From DASWYB01 sp036405195 (GTDB taxonomy: Bacteria > Patescibacteriota > UBA1384 > 2-12-FULL-50-11 > DASWYB01), in the NCBI GenBank assembly GCA_036405195.1, contig DASWYB010000039.1, positions 1 through 8,227 on the forward strand: a stretch of DNA of 8,227 nt, in the 5' to 3' direction. The notes under the pieces were generated by a model. That model searched no databases. It was not told the origin of the DNA and saw nothing but the letters and a program-made list of their open reading frames with translations. A program made the position numbers and the translations under genes. Shown here one piece after another: positions 1-5,296 of this stretch; the first letter of the stretch is position 1; every line of letters starts with the position of its first letter.

Positions 1-434
1 ACCTCTGGATCCGTCGGCGCGCGTCCCACAAGACACGACTCGCCGAGTTGCCGCCGGGTAAGCCCCGCCCACTCATGAGTCAGTTCCGTCCAGTCATACA
101 ACTGGTTTTGAACTGCCAGCAAGAGCAACGACGTCTCCATCGCTTGCTCAACCCGTAGCGGCAGATCAAACTTGCTCGCACCATGATCCAGCCGAACCGT
201 AATGACGACCACTTCTGGTTTGAAATGGGCCACAAGATCGAGCAAACGGCTCGGATCATCTTCCTGAGACACACTAAACCCTCGGTCAGAAAGCCCCTGA
301 GACCACTCCGGTGAATTTGTGACAACTCGAACCTTCTGGGCTTCTACCAAGGTAAAGTGGACTGGCACATCCTGAACAGCTTCTCTATCGGTTTTCGGCC
401 GCCCCTTCTTTCTCCACTCCCAGAAACGCCACAT
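1..434 (-). CDS. Hypothetical protein, 5' part (runs off left edge)
   Basis: An open frame of 144 codons starts at ATG 434-432 and continues past base 1 without a stop, so the C-terminus is missing. The start is supported by a GGAGA Shine-Dalgarno at 441-445, six bases before the ATG, and by a promoter further upstream. The N-terminus is rich in Trp, Arg and Lys (MWRFWEWRKKGRPK). Residues about 35-82 read as alternating strands and helices (KVRVVTN, then a helix, then KPEVVVITVRLD), which could be one half of an alpha/beta or receiver-like fold. Residues about 94-112 form a hydrophobic helix rich in Leu. I do not recognise the family and assign no function. The base composition matches the GC-rich neighbours. 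A shorter ORF on this strand (80-325) is a different frame and is not the gene. Confidence 0.75.
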   Translation of the reverse strand, partial: MWRFWEWRKKGRPKTDREAVQDVPVHFTLVEAQKVRVVTNSPEWSQGLSDRGFSVSQEDDPSRLLDLVAHFKPEVVVITVRLDHGASKFDLPLRVEQAMETSLLLLAVQNQLYDWTELTHEWAGLTRRQLGESCLVGRAPTDPE

Positions 435-492
435 GATCTATCTCCGCGGCCCGATGGCCAACATAAAATAACCTCTGCCGTTAACGCCTTAG

Positions 493-521
493 ACTATACT
501 ATAAAAATCATATTTTGTCTA
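493..521 (-). promoter_or_regulatory. Sigma70-type promoter for the left-edge gene
   Basis: Reading the minus strand, a -35 box TAGACA (521-516) is followed after 17 bases by a -10 box TATAGT (498-493). This would start transcription near 486 and give a leader of about 50 bases before the ATG at 434. It lies immediately downstream of the terminator of the preceding gene, so the left-edge gene probably has its own transcript. Confidence 0.6.
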
Positions 522-556
522 TATAAAATAAGCGGGCCCTCCCGGAGGAGGACCCG
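521..556 (-). terminator. Rho-independent terminator of the HExxH gene
   Basis: On the minus strand the arm at 556-547 (CGGGTCCTCC) pairs with the arm at 542-533 (GGAGGGCCCG). This gives ten pairs including one G-T wobble, with a four-base loop. A T-rich run (CTTATTTTATAT) follows at 532-521. It lies about 20 bases after the stop codon of the gene at 576-1274. Confidence 0.85.
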
Positions 557-575
557 TCTCGAACCAGCTCGCAGG

Positions 576-1274
576 CTAGTTCTTCATCTGTGGCTCGCTG
601 AGGAGCTTCTCATAGCCCCGTAACTTCCCCCGATCCGCGTCCACCTCCACGTCGATGGCACGGAGGAACGAACCGGGGTCGAGCGGACCGGGAGCTTGCA
701 GCAGAAGCTGAGCGAGGGAACCGTCTTGGAGGATGACGACCCACCCCTGAATCGTTACCTCGTAGACGTACTTCTCCCATCGCCGCTCTTCTACGGTCAC
801 CGACAGTTTTTTCGAGGCAGCGATTTTACCTTTTTTCTTGTCGTAAAACGACTTCCCATGGGTGAACTCATGGGTTAACGTGCAGCAGAGCTGCGGGAAC
901 TTCGCCGTCTCGTACTGAGACGTGAGTATGAAGACCCGCACGGCGTTCACGTCCCGATCCCAGGTCGTTGCCGCCAAGGGATGTACTCCATTGGCGATGT
1001 TCTCCTGGTGCCCTTCCGATAGCGGGCGGCCCTTGTGCAGCCGCTGCAACGACCCGTACACGTCGTCCGTAAGGGTGACGTAGATAGGGAAGGTGGGATC
1101 TCCGAGCATCTCCTTCAGCTCGGGCACCACCAGTTGAGCGGCCTGGAGGGCGAACCTATTGCGCGCCATCTCCCGCTCAATGAACGATTGATCCCAGACA
1201 ACGTCCGCCCGAGCGGGCGTGACGATACCGAGCAAAAGCCCGGCACACACAACCAACCACCTCAACCAACGCAT
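576..1274 (-). CDS. Exported protein with HExxH zinc-metallopeptidase motif
   Basis: Probably a 232-residue protein exported by the Sec route that acts outside the cytoplasm. Residues 1-23 form a classic signal peptide: MRWLRW, then a hydrophobic core (LVVCAGLLLGIV), then an ARA cleavage site before Asp24. The sequence THEFTHG places an HExxH zinc site at residues 135-139, with Glu136 as the expected catalytic base. Candidate third ligands are Glu162, Glu163 or Glu167, 23-28 residues beyond the second His, which would be gluzincin-like spacing; this is inference. Two adjacent cysteines (130-131) lie just before the site. A TTG ten codons upstream also opens the frame, but the ATG at 1274 is preferred because AAAGGAGAGG lies just before it and a signal peptide begins there. 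The gene is a single transcription unit. I do not recognise the exact family; the HExxH motif may reflect a degenerate peptidase-like domain of another function. Confidence 0.82.
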   Translation of the reverse strand: MRWLRWLVVCAGLLLGIVTPARADVVWDQSFIEREMARNRFALQAAQLVVPELKEMLGDPTFPIYVTLTDDVYGSLQRLHKGRPLSEGHQENIANGVHPLAATTWDRDVNAVRVFILTSQYETAKFPQLCCTLTHEFTHGKSFYDKKKGKIAASKKLSVTVEERRWEKYVYEVTIQGWVVILQDGSLAQLLLQAPGPLDPGSFLRAIDVEVDADRGKLRGYEKLLSEPQMKN

Positions 1275-1282
1275 GGCGTCCT

Positions 1283-1288
1283 CTCCTT
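1283..1288 (-). promoter_or_regulatory. Shine-Dalgarno deciding the HExxH gene start
   Basis: AAGGAG on the minus strand at 1288-1283, eight bases before the ATG at 1274. It favours this ATG over the in-frame TTG at 1301, which would place the Shine-Dalgarno inside the coding region. Confidence 0.75.
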
Positions 1289-1315
1289 TACCGTACCTCA
1301 AATGCGTCTAGATGG

Positions 1316-1344
1316 ATTATACTTTAAATAGGGTGAAGGGTCAA
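1316..1344 (-). promoter_or_regulatory. Consensus sigma70 promoter of the HExxH gene
   Basis: On the minus strand TTGACC (1344-1339) is followed by exactly 17 bases and a perfect TATAAT (1321-1316). Transcription would begin near 1309, giving a leader of about 35 bases. This is one of the two best promoter matches in the window. Confidence 0.85.
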
Positions 1345-1423
1345 TAATTCATAAAGGTACGATATGCAAAACAGAAATAATGCGAAAGAAGCCTAATATC
1401 ACTATTAACTGGTAAACTTTCAT

Positions 1424-1470
1424 AAAAAACACAAAGCCTCCGGACGAACCGAAGGCTCGTGCACGGAGGC
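1424..1470 (-). terminator. Rho-independent terminator of the HD-domain gene
   Basis: On the minus strand GCCTCCG (1470-1464) pairs with CGGAGGC (1442-1436). Inside this, ACGAGCC pairs with GGTTCGT (one wobble) around a TTC loop. The hairpin is followed by TTTGTGTTTTTT (1435-1424). It begins 11 bases after the stop codon at 1482. Confidence 0.9.
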
Positions 1471-1481
1471 CGATATTTGGT

Positions 1482-2747
1482 TTAACGCTCGAGAACTTGC
1501 AAAACCTTACGAGCGGCTTCTGGGCTTTGAATGAGTCGCGCCCGAGCTTCTTCTGTAAAACTCGCCACGACATTTCGGCTCATCTGTCCGTACATCTCTC
1601 CCGCACTCTGGATCGCGGGGAAGAGCGACGTTAACGAAACAACTTCGCCACAACTCATCACCGGCATGTTAAGAGCCCGCCAGCGGCGAGAAGGGGGAGA
1701 GGGGGCTATCGAAACCTCCTCAGGAGCAAGCCCGAGCAACTCGGCCACTTCCTGTTCTTTCCGCGACAGTGCTTCAGGCGACCACAATTCACTCCCTTCC
1801 AGCAGCGCTACATCGCACGCTATCTTACGAACCGAGTCTTTATCCCGCACTGGCACTGATTGGGGCCAGGGAGAGTAAACAAACGCCTTCTTTGGGTACC
1901 TCCGTTCCAGCCATAACTCGTGCCGACGTGCTGCCTCTGTCTCTGGGTGATCTTCACACCACAGGCGAACCGCCCCCATTGTACCGGCCTCTCCACTCAC
2001 GTGAAGGTAGCGACACACACTTGGATCGAGCTCAATCACTTGGCGCAGCAACTCTTGCAAGTAACGCTGCGCCAGCCGAACACTAATCCGCTCATAGATG
2101 TCGCAATACTGGTGCCAGTAACGATTCATCACAGACAGAATCTGCGGCATACCGCGTGGCAGCAGGTACAGACCGTGCTCCCTGCTCCAGCGCACATTGG
2201 CGCAGAACAGGGCATCGAACTGCAGCACTTCGCCCGAAACTTGGTGCGCATCGCGAGCCAAGTAATCAAGCGTATCAGCGCCACAAGGAGCACCAAACAC
2301 AAGCTGAGAAAGCTTGGTTTCACGTCGCATGTGAGCCGCAATTGCCTCAGGATTTCCACCATCAAGCCGAATCGCTTCGGCGAGCTCACCAAGCACGAGC
2401 CGCACACCAGCGTCATCATGGTTGCCACGCAACAGCTCGAGCATATGGCTGAGAATCTCGTGACCTATGTCGTGAACGAGTCCCGTGAGGCAAATGTCTC
2501 GATGCTCTTGCTCTGTGATCAATTTCCGATTGAGCAGATCGTCTGCGCGAAGTTTGGTGATGTAATACACACCAATCATGTGCATAAGACGATTGTGCGT
2601 CGCACCGGGAAACACGTATGAAACGGCGCCGAGTTGGCTGACACGCAACATGCGCTGCACCTCACGCCGTCGAAGCGTATGGTGCACCTGCCGCATATCA
2701 ATACGGCCATACATTGGACAACGAATGTCCGTGTACTGGGTAATCAT
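1482..2747 (-). CDS. SAMHD1/dGTPase-like HD-domain phosphohydrolase
   Basis: A 421-residue cytoplasmic HD-superfamily protein, likely a metal-dependent nucleotide or phosphate-ester hydrolase. Near the N-terminus is the DIRCPMYGRI segment typical of this group. It is followed by FPGATHNRLMH (His51, Arg53, His56), then VHDIGHEILSH (His92-Asp93, His96, His101), then ADTLDYLARDAH (Asp158, Asp166, His168). These match, in order, the SAMHD1 signature: Arg164/His167, His206-Asp207, and Asp311 with its YFARDCH motif. The full metal set (His56, His92, Asp93, Asp158) is present. The residue matching SAMHD1 Lys312, which contacts dNTP phosphate, is Thr159, so the substrate may differ. Residues from about 265 onward show no domain I recognise, and no SAM domain is present. 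The ATG at 2747 is chosen because GGAG lies six bases upstream; in-frame GTG codons at 2798 and 2795 are alternatives. dNTPase activity, and any defence role, is inference. Confidence 0.88.
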   Translation of the reverse strand: MITQYTDIRCPMYGRIDMRQVHHTLRRREVQRMLRVSQLGAVSYVFPGATHNRLMHMIGVYYITKLRADDLLNRKLITEQEHRDICLTGLVHDIGHEILSHMLELLRGNHDDAGVRLVLGELAEAIRLDGGNPEAIAAHMRRETKLSQLVFGAPCGADTLDYLARDAHQVSGEVLQFDALFCANVRWSREHGLYLLPRGMPQILSVMNRYWHQYCDIYERISVRLAQRYLQELLRQVIELDPSVCRYLHVSGEAGTMGAVRLWCEDHPETEAARRHELWLERRYPKKAFVYSPWPQSVPVRDKDSVRKIACDVALLEGSELWSPEALSRKEQEVAELLGLAPEEVSIAPSPPSRRWRALNMPVMSCGEVVSLTSLFPAIQSAGEMYGQMSRNVVASFTEEARARLIQSPEAARKVLQVLER

Positions 2748-2802
2748 TCCGTTCTCCAAATGCACCAGAAGTGCACCAAGGGGGCCAAATTGCACCACCT
2801 GA

Positions 2803-2832
2803 TTTATACCATATATAAAATGAAGAATACAA
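2803..2832 (-). promoter_or_regulatory. Extended -10 promoter of the HD-domain gene
   Basis: On the minus strand TTGTAT (2832-2827), an 18-base spacer, then TATAAA (2808-2803) preceded by TGG, an extended -10 motif. Transcription would start near 2798-2795. That leaves about 50 bases of leader before the ATG at 2747, or none if the GTG at 2798 or 2795 is used. Confidence 0.65.
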
Positions 2833-2843
2833 AAATATAAGCG

Positions 2844-2859
2844 TAGTACATATGTACTA
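2844..2859. repeat. Perfect 16-bp palindrome upstream of HD promoter
   Basis: TAGTACATATGTACTA is identical on both strands. It lies 11 bases upstream of the -35 box of the HD gene, centred at about -55 relative to the predicted transcription start. A dimeric regulator site is possible, but an AT-rich self-complementary sequence without function cannot be excluded. Confidence 0.6.
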
Positions 2860-2870
2860 TATGCCCATTA

Positions 2871-2896
2871 AAAAAACTTATGCGTACGTACGCTTA
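2871..2896 (-). terminator. Probable terminator of the hydrolase/DHFR-like operon
   Basis: Directly at the stop codon, a short hairpin on the minus strand (TAAGCGT-ACGT-ACGCATA, one A-A mismatch) contains the 12-bp palindrome GCGTACGTACGC (2882-2893). It is followed by AG and a run of seven T (2877-2871). The stem is short, so strength is uncertain. Confidence 0.55.
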
Positions 2897-3496
2897 TTCA
2901 ACCGAACCCGTTTTGAATTCGCCGGCTCTTTGATAGTTCGCCAGAATAACACCGCTCGGTAACGCTTGAGAGTCGATTAACTTAAACGCCGCGGGGATTG
3001 TTCCTTCTGCAAATAGGCGTTTTCCACTCCCAATCGTAACAGGATAAATTCGGAGCCGTAATTCATCAATCAAATCATGTTTGAGAAGTGTTTGTATAAG
3101 TTTGCCGCTACCCCAAACTTGGAATGGGGAGCCATTCTCTTCTTTTAACGCTTTAATTTTACTCGTCACATCACCCTGAATAAGAATTGATTCCTTCCAA
3201 GGAAGATCGACATCTTTATCCGACACAACATATTTTGTAGCTTTGTTAAACGGATCGGCAACCAAGCCTGTCTCCTGCGGCCAATACGACGCCCATATCT
3301 CGTATGTCTTCCTGCCGAGCAATAAGTCAAAGGGCATACTCAATTCTGCGCCAAGGATACTTCCAAACGATTCATCGGAATACGGGGCAGTCCAGCCGCC
3401 ATACTTAAAATCTCCGGACGTATCTTCTTCCGGACCACCGGGCGCCTGCATAACGCCATCAAGACTCACCATCATTAAAACGATTATTTTTCTCAT
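2894..3496 (-). CDS. RibD C-terminal/dihydrofolate-reductase-family oxidoreductase
   Basis: A 200-residue cytoplasmic protein of the DHFR-like fold group related to the RibD reductase domain (YyaP/YwjB-type proteins), expected to bind NAD(P)H. Family marks are MMVSLDGVMQAPGG at residues 8-21, LLLGRKTYEIWASYWP at 58-73, KYVVSD at 88-93, the glycine turn VWGSGKLIQTLL at 128-138 and DELRLRIYPVTIGSGKRLF at 144-162. The length is normal for the family. The substrate is unknown, and true folate or riboflavin activity cannot be claimed. The ATG at 3496 lies four bases after the stop of the upstream hydrolase. No Shine-Dalgarno is visible, so translation is probably coupled. A GTG at 3520, inside the hydrolase frame, is an alternative start. 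GC content is lower than in the flanking HD gene. Confidence 0.88.
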   Translation of the reverse strand: MRKIIVLMMVSLDGVMQAPGGPEEDTSGDFKYGGWTAPYSDESFGSILGAELSMPFDLLLGRKTYEIWASYWPQETGLVADPFNKATKYVVSDKDVDLPWKESILIQGDVTSKIKALKEENGSPFQVWGSGKLIQTLLKHDLIDELRLRIYPVTIGSGKRLFAEGTIPAAFKLIDSQALPSGVILANYQRAGEFKTGSVE

Positions 3497-3500
3497 ATTT

Positions 3501-4244
3501 TTATGATAACAGAGTCTCACAAAAAGCGCCTAACAGCTGGTTCACTTCCTCAATGAGCTCAGGATGCCAGCGGTAGTCATGATCGGAATCTAAAACAACC
3601 AGCTTCTTTGGCTCAGCAGCTTCTGTATACGCCCGCTCAGTTACGAGCCCAGGCACAACGTCATCATCTTTCCCAATGATAAACAGCTTCGGCTTCGTTA
3701 AAGTTTTGAGCCCCTCTAAAGCGTTATAGTGTATAGCATCTTCAATAAATGAGTAGGGGAGCTTAAACTCGCGGGACTCATCTGGATTACGGGGCAAATC
3801 ACGCGTTGAGACTTTTACTTCCCCTGGCTGCCACTCTACAAGCTTCTTTTCCTCATTATCATCGCGAACATACGCGTATGGCGACATAATCGCGACAAAA
3901 CCTTGCACGTGCGGATTCCGACATGCCGCCAACATCGCCATCGCACCACCCAGGCTATGTCCAACCACAAGAGTGGGCTTATTTCCAAAGTGAGCGATCA
4001 CCTCATCAATCGCCTCCAAGTAGTGAGTAATGGTGTAGTTGCTGATGTCGTGGTCACTTTCCCACGTTCCAGGTGGATCAAACGACACAGCCAAATAACC
4101 GTTGTTACCCAAAAACTCCACGTGCCCCTTCATATGAGGGTAGTCTTTCGTATCCAAAAAACCCGGAAGCACCACCGCTAACTTTGTTGCGTCGCTACTA
4201 CCATGGATAATAAGAGACAGTGAATTTATTTTGAGAGTATCCAT
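3501..4244 (-). CDS. Alpha/beta-hydrolase family protein
   Basis: A 247-residue serine hydrolase of the alpha/beta fold, without a signal peptide, so probably cytoplasmic. The nucleophile elbow GHSLGG is at residues 95-100 with Ser97. The charge-relay acid is within GKDDDVVP (residues 191-198, Asp193 or Asp194) and the catalytic His is His222 in SDHDYR. The strand before the oxyanion loop reads VVLPGFLDT (24-32). Substrate is unknown; esterase, lipase or peptidase-like activity are all possible. The start at ATG 4244 is chosen because homologous fold elements begin just after it and an extended -10 box lies immediately before it. A longer reading frame to 4493 would run through this promoter and antisense through the SDR gene, and its extra residues look non-biological. 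First gene of a two-gene operon with the DHFR-like gene. Confidence 0.9.
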   Translation of the reverse strand: MDTLKINSLSLIIHGSSDATKLAVVLPGFLDTKDYPHMKGHVEFLGNNGYLAVSFDPPGTWESDHDISNYTITHYLEAIDEVIAHFGNKPTLVVGHSLGGAMAMLAACRNPHVQGFVAIMSPYAYVRDDNEEKKLVEWQPGEVKVSTRDLPRNPDESREFKLPYSFIEDAIHYNALEGLKTLTKPKLFIIGKDDDVVPGLVTERAYTEAAEPKKLVVLDSDHDYRWHPELIEEVNQLLGAFCETLLS

Positions 4245-4250
4245 ACACCG

Positions 4251-4259
4251 AGTATACCA
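4251..4259 (-). promoter_or_regulatory. Extended -10 promoter, apparently giving a leaderless mRNA
   Basis: On the minus strand TGGTATACT: a TG motif, one base, then TATACT at 4256-4251. The usual start distance of six to seven bases falls on or one base before the A of the ATG at 4244. There is no convincing -35 box and no Shine-Dalgarno, which fits a leaderless transcript. Confidence 0.6.
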
Positions 4260-4338
4260 AAGATAAATAATAACGATACTTTTTTGGATTATTCTAACCT
4301 CAGACGAAAAGGCACTAAAACTTCTAACCATAATAAGG

Positions 4339-4344
4339 TATAAT
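4339..4344 (+). promoter_or_regulatory. -10 box of the SDR gene promoter
   Basis: A perfect TATAAT on the plus strand, 42 bases before the ATG. The -35 region at about 4316-4321 (TAAAAC) is a poor match, so the promoter may be weak or may need an activator. Transcription would start near 4351. It diverges from the hydrolase promoter within a 142-base intergenic region. Confidence 0.6.
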
Positions 4345-4376
4345 CTACTCGTGCTGTTTTTACCTGATCGATAGAC

Positions 4377-4381
4377 GGAGG
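4377..4381 (+). promoter_or_regulatory. Strong Shine-Dalgarno of the SDR gene
   Basis: GGAGG five bases before the ATG at 4387, a near-perfect match to the 16S rRNA tail. It settles the start codon. Confidence 0.85.
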
Positions 4382-4386
4382 ACACG

Positions 4387-5085
4387 ATGAGGGTTCTAGT
4401 TACGGGAGGAACAAGGGGCATCGGCTTGGCAACCGTCAGGCTCTTTGCCGGGCTAGACGGATGCCAGCTTGTTGTTCTGGCCAACGACTTCACTGATTTC
4501 CCGCTTCAGGGAGAAAACGTTCAGCGAGATAACTTCGATCTCAGTCAGATCGATGCCATCCCGAAGAAAGTACACGAGATCGGAGCGATCGATGTACTCG
4601 TCAACAACGCCGGCATCTATAACGGCCGGCCGTTCAGCGCTTACACGACCGAGGATGCGCTACGAATACACACAGTCAATTACCTCGCCCCCATGAAATT
4701 GGCTACGGAGTTCGTAAGCCAATTCCCGAGCTCATCCCCTTCCCGGATTATCAATGTCACTTCCGTAGTGGCAGAGATAGGCGGCCTGGATTGCCCTTAC
4801 ACCGCGAGCAAAGCGGCGCTCCAGAATGGCACACGCGCACTCGCACGACAATGGGGCAGGCTCGAAATATGCGTCAACGCGGTTGCACCCGGGATCGTGG
4901 AAGGAACGGACGTATTCAACGCCATTCCCGCCGAGGTCAAACAGCGCCTGCTGGCGCAAACGATGGATGGCAAGTTCGCAACCCCTGACCAAGTAGCCTC
5001 CGTGATCTTCTGGTTGGCCACTGGCGCACCCCCGAGCATCAAGGGGGCAACCATCTCCATTAATAACGGATCACATGTGAGCTAG
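4387..5085 (+). CDS. Short-chain dehydrogenase/reductase (SDR, FabG-like)
   Basis: A 232-residue cytoplasmic NAD(P)-dependent oxidoreductase of the classical SDR family. The cofactor loop TGGTRGIG is at residues 6-13 and NNAG at 73-76. The catalytic tetrad is complete: Asn98, Ser126, Tyr138 and Lys142 (YTASK). The PG motif after strand 6 is at Pro168-Gly169. The C-terminus ends with the expected strand (GATISINNG). The length is slightly under the usual 245-250. The end of strand 2 (VVLANDF) carries an acidic residue and no clear Arg, so cofactor preference is uncertain. The substrate cannot be told; a role in fatty-acid synthesis would need a neighbouring fab gene, and none is present. It is a single transcription unit on the plus strand between an upstream -10 box and a strong terminator. 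GC-rich like the 220-residue gene that follows. Confidence 0.93.
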   Translation: MRVLVTGGTRGIGLATVRLFAGLDGCQLVVLANDFTDFPLQGENVQRDNFDLSQIDAIPKKVHEIGAIDVLVNNAGIYNGRPFSAYTTEDALRIHTVNYLAPMKLATEFVSQFPSSSPSRIINVTSVVAEIGGLDCPYTASKAALQNGTRALARQWGRLEICVNAVAPGIVEGTDVFNAIPAEVKQRLLAQTMDGKFATPDQVASVIFWLATGAPPSIKGATISINNGSHVS

Positions 5086-5117
5086 ACTCACCATTTTCAA
5101 CCGGCAGCGCCGGAAAT

Positions 5118-5154
5118 AAATGCAGGCGGCCTCTTGTATAGGCCTCCTGCATTT
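5118..5154 (+). terminator. Rho-independent terminator of the SDR gene
   Basis: A 15-base arm (5118-5132, AAATGCAGGCGGCCT) pairs with 5140-5154 (AGGCCTCCTGCATTT) with a single mismatch and a seven-base loop. The T tract is formed by the end of the stem and TTTTGAATT. A smaller hairpin CCGGC-AGC-GCCGG precedes it at 5101-5113. Confidence 0.85.
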
Positions 5155-5181
5155 TGAATTATAAAAACATTCATAATAATC

Positions 5182-5210
5182 TTGACAAATAGACCTGTTT
5201 AGATTATACT
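5182..5210 (+). promoter_or_regulatory. Consensus sigma70 promoter of the 220-residue gene
   Basis: A perfect TTGACA (5182-5187), a 17-base spacer and TATACT (5205-5210). Transcription would begin near 5217, giving a leader of about 80 bases, longer than the others in the window. Confidence 0.85.
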
Positions 5211-5216
5211 ATTTTA

Positions 5217-5296
5217 AATTCCTGTCATATAGTCAGGTGAACGGGGCTCTCTACCCCCACTAGAGACCGCATCTTGGGAGACAAGGGGGAAACAAG
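5217..5296 (+). promoter_or_regulatory. Structured 5' leader with possible self-masking Shine-Dalgarno
   Basis: The leader can fold into a hairpin in which GG-TCTCTA (5245-5253, one bulged C) pairs with TAGAGACC (5261-5268). Its loop is CCCCCAC (5254-5260). The five C (5254-5258) are complementary to the five G of the Shine-Dalgarno at 5285-5289, seven bases before the ATG. A competing hairpin pairs GGGG (5243-5246) with CCCC of the same run. A small stem CCTG/CAGG sits at 5221-5237. This arrangement could let the loop hide or free the ribosome site. It does not match a riboswitch class that I can name. The pairing is visible in the sequence; regulation is inference. Confidence 0.45.

Noticed and set aside
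80..325. 81-codon minus-strand ORF
   Set aside because: It is out of frame with the longer edge-crossing gene on the same strand, which has a promoter and a Shine-Dalgarno.
1349..1573. 74-codon minus-strand ORF over the HD-gene 3' end
   Set aside because: It overlaps the HD frame and then reads through the terminator hairpin; no start signals are present.
1920..2621. 233-codon plus-strand ORF
   Set aside because: It lies entirely antisense to the HD-domain gene, whose motifs are unmistakable, and has no promoter, Shine-Dalgarno or recognisable domain; long antisense frames are expected in GC-rich genes.
2882..2893. GCGTACGTACGC as a separate operator
   Set aside because: It directly abuts the DHFR-like stop codon and is followed by seven T on that strand, so it is better explained as the stem of the operon terminator.
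4245..4493. N-terminal extension of the alpha/beta hydrolase by 83 residues
   Set aside because: It runs through the hydrolase promoter, the SDR promoter and antisense into the SDR coding region, and the residues have no fold-like pattern; the family fold begins after the ATG at 4244.
5217..5296. Known riboswitch (preQ1-I or mini-ykkC/guanidine-II) in the leader
   Set aside because: The stem and C-rich loop superficially recall preQ1-I, but the A-rich tail and conserved loop bases are missing; no ACGR-loop hairpin pair of guanidine-II is present.
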